From Ktedonobacterales bacterium (GTDB lineage Bacteria > Chloroflexota > Ktedonobacteria > Ktedonobacterales > DATBGS01), in assembly GCA_036557285.1 (NCBI GenBank), contig DATBHW010000056.1, forward strand, positions 1-62,788: a stretch of DNA of 62,788 nt. The letters are read 5' to 3'. A program made the translations under genes and the position numbers. The notes under the pieces are model-generated. The model searched no databases and was not told the origin of the DNA. It was given only the letters and a program-made list of their open reading frames with translations. This document shows positions 28,446 to 40,408 of this stretch, one piece after another; the first letter of the stretch is position 1; the number at the start of each line of letters is the position of its first letter.

Positions 28446-29417
28446 ATGGCTGAGGAAAAGGCGTCAGAGCAGCCGATTGCGGCGCGTATCGCCTGGGTGC
28501 GCGATGATCGCGCGCATGGAGCCAGCGCGCTGGCCCGCGAGGCCGCCGACATTTTGCGCGTGTGCGCGCTGCAAGGGCTGGAGCCGCAGGCTGATGCGCT
28601 GGCGGCGCTCCAGAGGTTGCGCCAGGCGGCGCGTGATCTGGCTGCCAGCCGCCCCAGTATGGTGGCCGTTGCCAATACGGTTGGGCGCATCTGGGCTGAG
28701 GCGGCTGAGACGCCTGGCCTGCGCGGGTCTAACCCTTCAACGGCGCTAGAGCGGTTAGCATTAGAGCGGGCGAGCCGCGCGGCTGAAGAAGCGATCTCTG
28801 GTTGGGCAACGGCAGCAGAGCAGATCGCCAACCACGCCCGGCCATATCTGCGTGGCACGCTGCTGACGCACAGCCTTTCGGGGACGGTGCAGGCGGCTTT
28901 GCTGGCCTGCAAGCAGCAGATCGAGCAGGTCTATGTGACGGAGGGTAGGCCGCGCTGCGAAGGCCGAACGATGGCGCGGGCGCTTGCCGCCGCCGGGATG
29001 CGTGTCACGCTGCTGACCGACGCTGAGGCCGGGCTGTTTATCCCCGCATGCGCGGCGGTGGTGGTGGGCGCTGACAGCATTCTGGCCGATGGCGCGGTGG
29101 TGAATAAAGCGGGAACGCTCTTGCTGGCGCTGGCGTCTCGCGCCAGCCGCCCGCAGCGTGTCCCGTTCCTGGCGCTGGCGGAGCGACTGAAGATCGCGCC
29201 GTTCAGGCAAGCCCATCTGGAGGAGATGGACCCCGCAGAAGTCGTTTTGCCCGCCGATCTGCCAGGGGTGCGCGCGCGCAACATCTATTTTGATCGCACG
29301 CCCGCTTCGCTGGTGAGCGTGGTAATCACCGAGCGCGGTTTGCTCGATAGGGCGCAGGTGCGCGAGCAGGCTGCGCAGGCGCGGCGCTGGGCGCGGCTGT
29401 TGAAGCAAGCGGGTTGA
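28446..29417 (+). CDS. eIF2B alpha/beta/delta-family protein (sugar-phosphate isomerase-like)
   Basis: A 323-residue member of the fold shared by eIF2B subunits, methylthioribose-1-phosphate isomerase and archaeal ribose-1,5-bisphosphate isomerase. Residues 125-300 carry TLLTHSLSGTVQAALLAC, VTEGRPRCEGRTMARALA (candidate catalytic Cys) and VGADSILADGAVVNKAGT (the phosphate/acid loop). The N-terminal 110 residues are helical. The NUDIX gene just upstream suggests a nucleotide or ribose-phosphate salvage step, but this is inference. Not a translation factor in bacteria. Confidence 0.75.
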   Translation: MAEEKASEQPIAARIAWVRDDRAHGASALAREAADILRVCALQGLEPQADALAALQRLRQAARDLAASRPSMVAVANTVGRIWAEAAETPGLRGSNPSTALERLALERASRAAEEAISGWATAAEQIANHARPYLRGTLLTHSLSGTVQAALLACKQQIEQVYVTEGRPRCEGRTMARALAAAGMRVTLLTDAEAGLFIPACAAVVVGADSILADGAVVNKAGTLLLALASRASRPQRVPFLALAERLKIAPFRQAHLEEMDPAEVVLPADLPGVRARNIYFDRTPASLVSVVITERGLLDRAQVREQAAQARRWARLLKQAG

Positions 29418-29426
29418 AAGAATCTC

Positions 29427-29568
29427 TAGTGATTCTCTGGATCATCTGTCGCTAAACCTTCAGCGTCTGCGATACGAAGCAGCTTATCATCTGCTGTCAC
29501 AAAGAGGGATAACGCAGCGCCGCAACATAACGCTTGGCAACGGCGCTTGTATCCAAAAAGACGATCAT
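29427..29568 (-). pseudogene. VapC-type PIN toxin remnant with internal deletion
   Basis: Reading leftward from ATG 29568, the start is MIVFLDTSAVAKRYV, the usual VapC N-terminus with the first metal Asp. After about 20 codons the frame stops. In another frame the DNA continues as ALSLFVTADDKLLRIADAEG and ends at TAG 29427-29429, the usual VapC C-terminus. About 250 bp of the middle of a PIN domain is absent. The start overlaps the antitoxin stop (ATGA), the usual operon junction. The toxin cannot be functional as read. Confidence 0.75.
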
Positions 29569-29828
29569 TCATCCCGCTCCGCACGTACCTCCTCAGCTAT
29601 CGTTGTTTCAGCAGCCTGAAACACTTTACCGAGTTCATGAGCAAGTTCCTCAAAGAGTGCTGCTTCTTCGTCGCTCCCATAGGGAGGCAACGAGGCTTCG
29701 AGGGCTGTTTCATCGAAATCATCATTCGACAGCAAGCCCCTGGCTTGCATGGTATCAAGCAATCGCTGGCTTTCTGACGGTGATCGCTTTGTTTCTTGCT
29801 GCTGGCTCTGAGCCTTGTTCCTGCCCAT
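29565..29828 (-). CDS. putative antitoxin of a decayed VapBC-type module
   Basis: An 87-residue charged protein starting MGRNKAQSQQQETKRSPSES. It has no clear AbrB, RHH or Phd motif, but its stop overlaps the start of the VapC remnant by the ATGA arrangement typical of toxin-antitoxin pairs. The acidic C-terminal half (LFEELAHELGKVFQAAETTI) could be the toxin-binding tail. GGAGGAAACG precedes ATG 29828. With the toxin broken it may be a leftover, or may protect against a related toxin elsewhere. Assignment rests mainly on context. Confidence 0.55.
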   Translation of the reverse strand: MGRNKAQSQQQETKRSPSESQRLLDTMQARGLLSNDDFDETALEASLPPYGSDEEAALFEELAHELGKVFQAAETTIAEEVRAERDE

Positions 29829-29880
29829 GATCGTTTCCTCCTCCAGTGGTATGCCTGACTCGTGGCCCAAATGCGAGCAT

Positions 29881-30735
29881 TTACCCCACTGGAGGAGCGG
29901 GAAGCTTAATCTGTACCCCACTCAAGGCCACCCAGGGTGTCACCACCTTATTATCGGGATGGATCGTCAGCAGATAGACCTGCCCACTGATGCCCACAGC
30001 GAGAATATCAATATAGTTCCCCGTGTTGTCATAGGCAGCATCGGTCTGGAGTGGAGCCAGTGGTTCCTGCCCTGGGTGTCCGAGATTCTGTTTGTTGTGC
30101 TCGGCATCATGAGCCAGCCCGCTCCCGCCCCTCTCACTGTACGTATGCCAGATGTTCCCGTCAGGACTCAGATAAAAAACATCAAGACGTGCATTATTTA
30201 GCGGATGATGGACCAACATACCGTGACTCCCCCCTTCCTGATCCTTGGGCAGGACAGTGGTGATCTCCAGTCCGAGGTTCTGCGCAGCATCCCTCAACTG
30301 CTGGATGGAACAGGTTTGGAGTTGCTCATTCACTGGGTTCATGAAATAGTACTTCGCATCGTCGTACCCGTAGACAATCACCCAGTGTCCAAGAGTGCTG
30401 CCTGGTGTGGGGTCTCCTGCATGATTCGACCAGATAGCGACCATACACTCATGTTTGTTGTCGAGCGCAGGCAGCAGCCAGTCAGCCTGGAGACCCCTGC
30501 GAAGGATACTTGGAACTCCATACTGATGAAACAGGGCATGGTACACCTCAGCGCCCGTCCCACCTTTAGGCGCGTCTCCATACTTCTTCGCAAAGTCCTC
30601 GATGTCTCGTACTGAATGGGGGCGACCAAAGTCGGTGAGGATCGAACTCGCGCAGGACTCACCACAGTCTTCATGGGGATACTGCCCACCCGCAGTGAGT
30701 TGATTGATACGTATCGGCGCCTTCAGTAGAACCAT
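29881..30735 (-). CDS. C39-like cysteine peptidase with C-terminal repeat-like domain
   Basis: A 284-residue protein without a signal peptide. Residues 8-165 follow the C39-like papain fold: catalytic Cys in EDCGESCASSIL (Cys24 or Cys28), His in STLGHWVIVYGYDDA and Asn/Asp in KYYFMNPVNE. Residues 175-284 contain LDVFYLSPDGNIWHTY and DILAVGISGQVYLLTI, resembling blades of a beta-propeller or lectin. AAGGAGGGTATACT precedes the ATG. No bacteriocin precursor or ABC transporter is adjacent, so it is probably not a leader peptidase. Target unknown. Confidence 0.65.
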   Translation of the reverse strand: MVLLKAPIRINQLTAGGQYPHEDCGESCASSILTDFGRPHSVRDIEDFAKKYGDAPKGGTGAEVYHALFHQYGVPSILRRGLQADWLLPALDNKHECMVAIWSNHAGDPTPGSTLGHWVIVYGYDDAKYYFMNPVNEQLQTCSIQQLRDAAQNLGLEITTVLPKDQEGGSHGMLVHHPLNNARLDVFYLSPDGNIWHTYSERGGSGLAHDAEHNKQNLGHPGQEPLAPLQTDAAYDNTGNYIDILAVGISGQVYLLTIHPDNKVVTPWVALSGVQIKLPAPPVG

Positions 30736-30793
30736 AGTATACCCTCCTTCGGGGTGAGAGGCTGCGAGTGAAGATTACCTACACATACCGTTC

Positions 30794-30820
30794 CTATGGT
30801 CTATCGGTAGTATACCATAG
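30794..30820. promoter_or_regulatory. inverted repeat upstream of the C39-like gene
   Basis: CTATGGT (30794-30800) and ACCATAG (30814-30820) with TA steps inside form an imperfect palindrome. Read leftward it contains TATACT, which could be the -10 of the peptidase gene, making this a possible operator. Confidence 0.35.
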
Positions 30821-30859
30821 ATGGGTTGACAGCAGCGATAGGCAGAAAGCGGGGAGAGG

Positions 30860-30904
30860 AAAAAGAGCACGCAGGGCGCTGTCAAACGATAGCGCCCTGC
30901 GTGC
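30860..30904 (-). terminator. intrinsic terminator of acnA
   Basis: A perfect 14-bp stem (30867-30880 with 30891-30904) is followed on the minus strand by TCTTTTT. It lies 34 bases after the acnA stop. Confidence 0.85.
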
Positions 30905-30937
30905 TTGCTTCCAGCATCGAGAGATAGCGTGCCAGGC

Positions 30938-35302
<4,365 letters not shown>

Positions 35303-35695
35303 GAAAAGCGCTCCTTGGTCGCTGGCGGTGCTCAATAGAGCATGCTCAATATCGCCAGCGGGAGGAAATAGGTGAGCATCTCTATCCGTATACTATAGCA
35401 TACGGCAGTGCTGGTGAGGGGAAAGGGAAGGGAGCGCAAAGAAGAGAAAAGGGGAGAAATGGGGAAGAGAAGTGTAGAAGGAAAAAAGAAGGGCGGTTCC
35501 TACCGAGCTGCCAGGGGTCCGAAGAGCGCCACTTGACGGTCAGTGGTGCTGCCGCTTGTTTGCCGCCTCGCCAACAACAAGCAGGCGCAGCTAAGTTCAG
35601 CATGAATCCCGCCCTGGTGATAGTGTAGCCGGAAGCGCCCCAGGACGCATCGGCAGAAATGCGTAACCTGTCCAGGTAATACGACTGATTGCCAG
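35303..35695. other. gap between acnA and the sensor kinase gene, with a palindrome
   Basis: No convincing gene. The near-perfect 20-bp palindrome CCGTATACTATAGCATACGG lies at 35386-35405, about 85 bases before the acnA start. It contains -10-like TATAGT on the acnA strand and may be an operator. The rest is purine-rich filler. Confidence 0.4.
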
Positions 35696-37276
35696 TCAGG
35701 CGCCTGTCGGCAGCGCCAGGCACACTTCAACCGCCGTTCCCTGGCCCGGCGTCGAGGTGATCTTGAGTTCCGCGCCCACCAGCCCGGCGCGCTCGCGCAT
35801 CCCCAGGATTCCCAGGCTGCTGCTCCGGCGCTGTCTTGCTCTGGTCAGATCGAACGCCTGTCCGTCGTCCTGCACGCGGAGGCGCAGCAGCCCAGGCTCG
35901 TAGGCCAGCAGCACTTCGGCCTGGCTGGCCTGGGCATGGCGCCAGACATTAGAGAGCGCCTCCTGGGCGATACGAAAGAAGACGAGTTCTGCCTCGCCGG
36001 GGACTGCAAAAGAGGAACCCTCGATGCGCAGGGTGCAGGGCAGCCCTCGCTGAATGGCTCCCTCTGCCAGCCAGTCGAGCGCAGCCGCCAGACCCAGATC
36101 ATCGAGGATGGATGGGCGCAGATCGCGGCAGGCGCGCCGCACGCTTTCCAGCGAGCGGTCTGCCAGTTCGCGCAGGTCTTCGACCCAGCGGGCGTCGTTT
36201 GCCTGGGCGCGCCCGGCGCTGCGCGAGTCGGCCAGGGCTTCCAGGCCGCGCGAGAGGGCGATCAGCGCCTGGGCCGTGTCGTCATGCAGTTCGCGCGACA
36301 GTCGCCGCCGCTCGTCTTCTTGCGCCCGAATAACCAGCGCGGCATAATCTTGTAGTTCCGCCTGGCGGCGGCGCGCCTGGCGCAGTGCTTGCAGGCTGGC
36401 GCGCAGTTCTTCGGTCTGACGCTGGAAGCGCAGGCTGACGATTGCCAGATAGTAGATGGCAAAGAGCGGCGCCAGGAAGAGTACCCAGGCTAATTCTGCC
36501 TCCAGATCATCCAGTTCCTCGACCAGCGGGAGCAGTGGCCCGATGCTCAAAAGCAGCAACTGAAAGCGCGCCGCAGGCGTTCTGAAATAGGCTGTCCAGT
36601 AACGCAGCGGGGATTTGCCAGGGCTTTTTGCCACCAGGGGTAATGCGATCGCGGGATAAAGGATGAGCATGACCATCGCTCCGACAGCCGCAGCGCCCAG
36701 CCTGATCTCAAATGGTGGATGATGGATTTGTTGTCCGGCTATCCAGACAAGCGCCGTATAGCATCCTCCGCCAGCCAATACCACTACCCCATTGGTTGCC
36801 ACGCGATAGCTGGCTTCTTTGATTCCTCTGGTCTGTTGGGTTATGGCTATGATCTGCAAGAGGGTTTCGATGATGACGGCGGCCAGGACCGCCGTCTGTG
36901 CGCCCAGCAACACGGCGCACGCCAGATATAATGGGAGGGTGATCTGCGGCAGCGAGAAGCCCTGCCCATCTGGCGCAAATTGCGCCTGAAGATCAATTAC
37001 CCGATTGCCGCCCAGCAAGGCGCGATAGGCTAGCCAGCGCGCGCCCAGTTCAACCAGCAAGATCAGCAGCGGGAAGATGAAGGCCGCGCGTTCCCCATAG
37101 GGCGCGACTGGTGGGAGATAGGTTTTCAGCGCCCAGGCAGCCAGAGCAACGATGAGCGATAACGATATGACTGTCACCAGCACTTGCTGTATGGTGTTTT
37201 GGGTGGTCTGGCGCGTTTCTGGCTGAGCCACGCTTTCTGTTTCTGGCGGCGCGTTCGAGGGCGCATGCACAGACAT
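35696..37276 (-). CDS. NarL-type membrane sensor histidine kinase
   Basis: A 526-residue protein. Residues 28-285 contain several hydrophobic segments (VLVTVISLSLIVALAAWALK and others) with no known sensor domain. A coiled linker precedes the HisKA_3 box RRRLSRELHDDTAQALIAL with phosphorylated His331. The HATPase domain has N box ALSNVWRHAQ, G1 VQDDGQAFD and G2 SLGILGMRERAGLVGA. Its ATG overlaps the TGA of the response regulator gene by one base (TGATG), so the pair is translationally coupled. The stimulus is unknown. Confidence 0.88.
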   Translation of the reverse strand: MSVHAPSNAPPETESVAQPETRQTTQNTIQQVLVTVISLSLIVALAAWALKTYLPPVAPYGERAAFIFPLLILLVELGARWLAYRALLGGNRVIDLQAQFAPDGQGFSLPQITLPLYLACAVLLGAQTAVLAAVIIETLLQIIAITQQTRGIKEASYRVATNGVVVLAGGGCYTALVWIAGQQIHHPPFEIRLGAAAVGAMVMLILYPAIALPLVAKSPGKSPLRYWTAYFRTPAARFQLLLLSIGPLLPLVEELDDLEAELAWVLFLAPLFAIYYLAIVSLRFQRQTEELRASLQALRQARRRQAELQDYAALVIRAQEDERRRLSRELHDDTAQALIALSRGLEALADSRSAGRAQANDARWVEDLRELADRSLESVRRACRDLRPSILDDLGLAAALDWLAEGAIQRGLPCTLRIEGSSFAVPGEAELVFFRIAQEALSNVWRHAQASQAEVLLAYEPGLLRLRVQDDGQAFDLTRARQRRSSSLGILGMRERAGLVGAELKITSTPGQGTAVEVCLALPTGA

Positions 37277-37989
37277 CAGGTATCCCCCTCAGTTTCCTCA
37301 AGACGAATCCAGCCACGTCGAAGCGCCTGTAAGACGGCCTCGGTTCGTGAGCCTACTTGCAACTTGCCGAAGATATTGCCGAGATGGGTATGGACGGTGC
37401 GCACGCTCAGGCCCATGCGCCGGGCAATTTCTTTGTTTGGCAGCCCACGCGCGGCTTCCCGCAGCACCTCCATTTCACGATCACTGAGCGCCGCTTCGGG
37501 GAGCGCGTTCGATGGCGTGCCGCCTGCCATGCGGCGCAGCACGCGCGCTGCTACGGCTGTGTCTAGAATTGGCTCCCCGCGATGCACCGCGCGCACAGCC
37601 TCAACCAGTTCGCGCCCATGAACGTTTTTCAACAGAAAGCCTGCGGCCCCTGCCTCCAGCAGCGCCATCACATATTGATCATCATCATAGGCGGTCAGCG
37701 CCAGCACGGCTGTTTGAGGGGAAAGCTGCTTGATGCTCCTGGTTGCCTCGATGCCATTGCCTCCAGGCATGGCGATGTCCATAATTACTACATCCGGGCG
37801 CCCCTGTTCGACGGCGGCAACCGCTTCTATGCCGCTGGCCGCCTCTGCGATCACCTGCACGTCAGACTCCGCTTCCAGCAGACGGCGCGTCCCCTCGCGT
37901 ACCAGGGCGTGATCGTCTGCCAGCACGACACGAATGGGCAGTGGTTCTACCACGTCGTTTGCTTCCAATAAGAGATCGGGCTTATCCAT
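37276..37989 (-). CDS. NarL/LuxR-family response regulator
   Basis: A 237-residue protein. The receiver domain (residues 18-135) has acidic DD in VVLADDHALVREG, phosphoacceptor Asp71 in VVIMDIAMPG, Thr in ALTAYDDDQY and Lys in FLLKNVHG. The C-terminal LuxR helix-turn-helix (LSDREMEVLREAARGLPNKE, then SVRTVHTHLGNIFGKL) binds DNA. ATG 37989 is chosen because GGAGG lies five bases upstream; the open frame extends to 38166 without a site. It precedes its partner kinase in one operon and is divergent from erpA. Confidence 0.88.
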   Translation of the reverse strand: MDKPDLLLEANDVVEPLPIRVVLADDHALVREGTRRLLEAESDVQVIAEAASGIEAVAAVEQGRPDVVIMDIAMPGGNGIEATRSIKQLSPQTAVLALTAYDDDQYVMALLEAGAAGFLLKNVHGRELVEAVRAVHRGEPILDTAVAARVLRRMAGGTPSNALPEAALSDREMEVLREAARGLPNKEIARRMGLSVRTVHTHLGNIFGKLQVGSRTEAVLQALRRGWIRLEETEGDT

Positions 37990-38128
37990 CTGCGCCTCCG
38001 CGCAACAACGCCTGTTCATGTGGCGCTCGCTGACCCCGTATAGCCAGTATAGCACTCCTGGCGCTTTCGCTCCATCGGCAGATATACGTACAGCATAGTC
38101 GAAGCAAGGCGTCACGGCATTTGCTCGC

Positions 38129-38158
38129 TTGACGGATACCCCCCAGAGGTAGTATAAT
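38129..38158 (+). promoter_or_regulatory. promoter of erpA
   Basis: TTGACG (38129-38134), 18 bases, TATAAT (38153-38158), leaving a leader of about 62 bases. Confidence 0.7.
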
Positions 38159-38226
38159 CTGGGCAAAGAGCAAGAAACGTTCTTTTAACCGATTCTGCCC
38201 TCAAACCGAAAGTGAGGTTGGTTTCC

Positions 38227-38631
38227 ATGATTGAGCAGAAAGATACTGGCTCCGAAGTCGCTATCCCGTTGGTCACGTTGACTTCTGTGGCCGCTGAAAA
38301 AATTCGCGCGCTGCTGGAGCAGGAGGATGACGCTGAGCTGGGCCTGCGAGTTTTCGTTGCCGGTGGCGGCTGCTCTGGGCTGCAATATGGTATGACGCTC
38401 GACACTACCCAGGAGGGTGACGAGGTGGTCGAGGTGAATGGCGTGCGCGTCTTCATTGACGACATGAGCGCGACGTATATCGGCGGGGCCGAGATTGATT
38501 ACCTTGACGGCCTGATGGGCGCTGGCTTCACCGTCAATAACCCTAATGCCGTCAGTACGTGCGGCTGTGGGCATTCCTTCAAGACAGCCGGTGACGGCGG
38601 CCAGGCCCGCGCGTGCGGCTGCGGCCACTAG
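38227..38631 (+). CDS. erpA: A-type iron-sulfur carrier (ErpA/HesB family)
   Basis: A 134-residue protein that delivers Fe-S clusters to apoproteins. The three ligands are present: GGGCSGLQYGM and the pair in STCGCGHSFKT. The C-terminus adds a second CGCGH-like end (ARACGCGH), unusual for the family. ATG 38227 has GAGGT eight bases upstream; a GTG at 38212 is the earliest alternative. The gene stands alone with its own promoter and terminator. Aconitase and glutamate synthase, both cluster enzymes encoded nearby, are plausible clients. Confidence 0.88.
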   Translation: MIEQKDTGSEVAIPLVTLTSVAAEKIRALLEQEDDAELGLRVFVAGGGCSGLQYGMTLDTTQEGDEVVEVNGVRVFIDDMSATYIGGAEIDYLDGLMGAGFTVNNPNAVSTCGCGHSFKTAGDGGQARACGCGH

Positions 38632-38659
38632 ACGCCCAGCGCATCAGAGAGAAGATCAG

Positions 38660-38701
38660 GGCGAAGACTGAGCAGCTATCCTCAGCCTTCGCCTCTTTTT
38701 G
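38660..38701 (+). terminator. intrinsic terminator of erpA
   Basis: GGCGAAG.CTGAG with CTCAG.CTTCGCC, then TCTTTTTG. It lies 28 bases after erpA and just before the end of the convergent ABC operon. Confidence 0.85.
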
Positions 38702-38726
38702 TCTCTAGAAGCGGTCCAGCAGCATG

Positions 38727-39515
38727 CTAGATCGCCTGCGCTCCCAGCTGGTTGCCGCTCTCGTAGCGGCGCAGCCCTCGATGAAACACCAGCCAGGCCA
38801 GCGTGGCAATGCCCAGCGTGAAGGCGAGCAGCCCTAGAAACAACGGCCAGCGGAAGGAGCGCAGCAGTTCCACCGGAAAGTACGAGATGAATCCGGCGGG
38901 CAGTACGGTGAACAGCAGCAGCTTTACCGCGCCGTGAAAAATGGCCGTCGGATAGGTGGCGAAGCTGATCAGCGCGCCCATGAGCTGCTGCGACAGCCCT
39001 TCGCTGTTGCCCAGCCAGAACGCCAGCGACCCCAGCAGCACCAGAAACGCTGTGAAGATGATAGCGACCATCAGCGCCAATGCCAGGTAGAGCAGGAAAT
39101 CGAACGGTGATGGGCGAATGAACAGGATAAACACCGTTACGCCAAAGATCAAATCGCCCCAGGCGCTGGCGCTGGTGGCGCTGATCAGCACGTGCAGCAA
39201 GACGTTTTTGGGCAGCGTGAGGTAGCTATCCAGCGCGCCGCTGGTGATGACGTCTGCCAGGCGCTGCGCCCGTCCAAAGATGCCGGTTGCCAGGCCAAAG
39301 CCCGCCGTCGGAACGGCCCAGATGACGATGATGTCGCTGACCACCCAGCCCTGCACGACGGGATAGCGCCGGAAGAAGAGCCACCAGAAGCCCAGCCACA
39401 GCCCGTCGTTCAGGGCCATGCTGATGACCTGACTCCAGAATCCAGCCCGATATTCCATAGCCGCCTGCAAATTGGCGGAGAGATACCCGCCTAGAAAGCG
39501 CAGATAGCGTCGCAT
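38727..39515 (-). CDS. ABC-2 exporter permease (DUF990-like), second subunit
   Basis: A 262-residue membrane protein with about six hydrophobic segments (WSQVISMALNDGLWLGFWWL, VIFTAFLVLLGSLAFWLG, LFTVLPAGFISYFPVELLRS). The last motif is typical of the DUF990/ABC2_membrane_6 permeases that pair with an NatA-like ATPase. It starts one base after the stop of the other permease gene and is the last gene of a three-gene leftward operon. The exported substrate is unknown. Confidence 0.82.
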   Translation of the reverse strand: MRRYLRFLGGYLSANLQAAMEYRAGFWSQVISMALNDGLWLGFWWLFFRRYPVVQGWVVSDIIVIWAVPTAGFGLATGIFGRAQRLADVITSGALDSYLTLPKNVLLHVLISATSASAWGDLIFGVTVFILFIRPSPFDFLLYLALALMVAIIFTAFLVLLGSLAFWLGNSEGLSQQLMGALISFATYPTAIFHGAVKLLLFTVLPAGFISYFPVELLRSFRWPLFLGLLAFTLGIATLAWLVFHRGLRRYESGNQLGAQAI

Positions 39516-39516
39516 C

Positions 39517-40365
39517 TCAGCCTCCGTTGATATTCACGCGCCGCACCGCCAGCCGGTAGACGGCTGCCACGAGCAGCCCCAAAGCCGCCAGCGTCAGCCC
39601 TTGCTGCGCGAGTAGTCCCACGAATTGCCCCAGATCAAACTTGATGATCGTTCGCGCCGGGCCATAGAGCAGGGCTGCAAAGGGCAACGCCCGCGCAATG
39701 GACCCCAGCGGCTCCGGGAAGAGTTCCAGCGGCACCAGCACGCCGCCCAGCACCAGCACCAGCCGACTATAGATGAGCGCAAACGATTCGGTTTCTTCGG
39801 TCCAGAAGGCCAGCAAGCCGATGGCAAAGAGCGCCGAGAAATCAATCGAGATGGACAGAAAGATGACCAGCGGCCCTGCCAACAAGCCCCAGAACGATAG
39901 CGGCGGCGGCCCCACAAAGACCAGCGCCACCATACAGGCAATCACCCCGGATATTGCCAGGCGCACCACGCGATCACCCAGGTAGTACGCGTATTGATAG
40001 AAGACATAGCTACAGGGCCGCCCCAGCAGATAGGCCAGGTCTCCTGAGCGCACTTCGCCATCCACCCGGCGATTCAATGGCGACACGCTGGTGGCGAGCG
40101 TCTCCACCAGCGCCAGATACCAGATAATATCGCGGAGTGTAAAAGCGCCCAGGCGCCCGCCCGGCTGCGCGCTGTAGGTTGTTTCCCACAACTGGACGAA
40201 AATGACCATCAGGGCCACTACGACCACTGCCCGAAAGGCGATCTCGCTGATATAGGCGATGCTGCTCGCCAGGCTCATCCGAAAGATAGCCCAATATTTC
40301 CCTATCTGCCGCAGCCGTCTCGGCTTTTTTCGGGCTGGCCCGGCCATTCTGAAAGCCTGTGCCAT
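39517..40365 (-). CDS. ABC-2 exporter permease (DUF990-like), first subunit
   Basis: A 282-residue membrane protein, six predicted helices, with the family phrases YWAIFRMSLASSIAYISEIA, WYLALVETLATSVSP and LVLVLGGVLVPLELFPEPLG. ATG 40365 has AGAGGAA six bases upstream; the frame is open to 40428. The heterodimer with the next gene would form the channel for the ATPase encoded 43 bases upstream. Confidence 0.82.
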   Translation of the reverse strand: MAQAFRMAGPARKKPRRLRQIGKYWAIFRMSLASSIAYISEIAFRAVVVVALMVIFVQLWETTYSAQPGGRLGAFTLRDIIWYLALVETLATSVSPLNRRVDGEVRSGDLAYLLGRPCSYVFYQYAYYLGDRVVRLAISGVIACMVALVFVGPPPLSFWGLLAGPLVIFLSISIDFSALFAIGLLAFWTEETESFALIYSRLVLVLGGVLVPLELFPEPLGSIARALPFAALLYGPARTIIKFDLGQFVGLLAQQGLTLAALGLLVAAVYRLAVRRVNINGG

Positions 40366-40408
40366 AGTTGTTTCCTCTCTTAAGAGCCATATCCGCAGCC
40401 GCCGCTGG

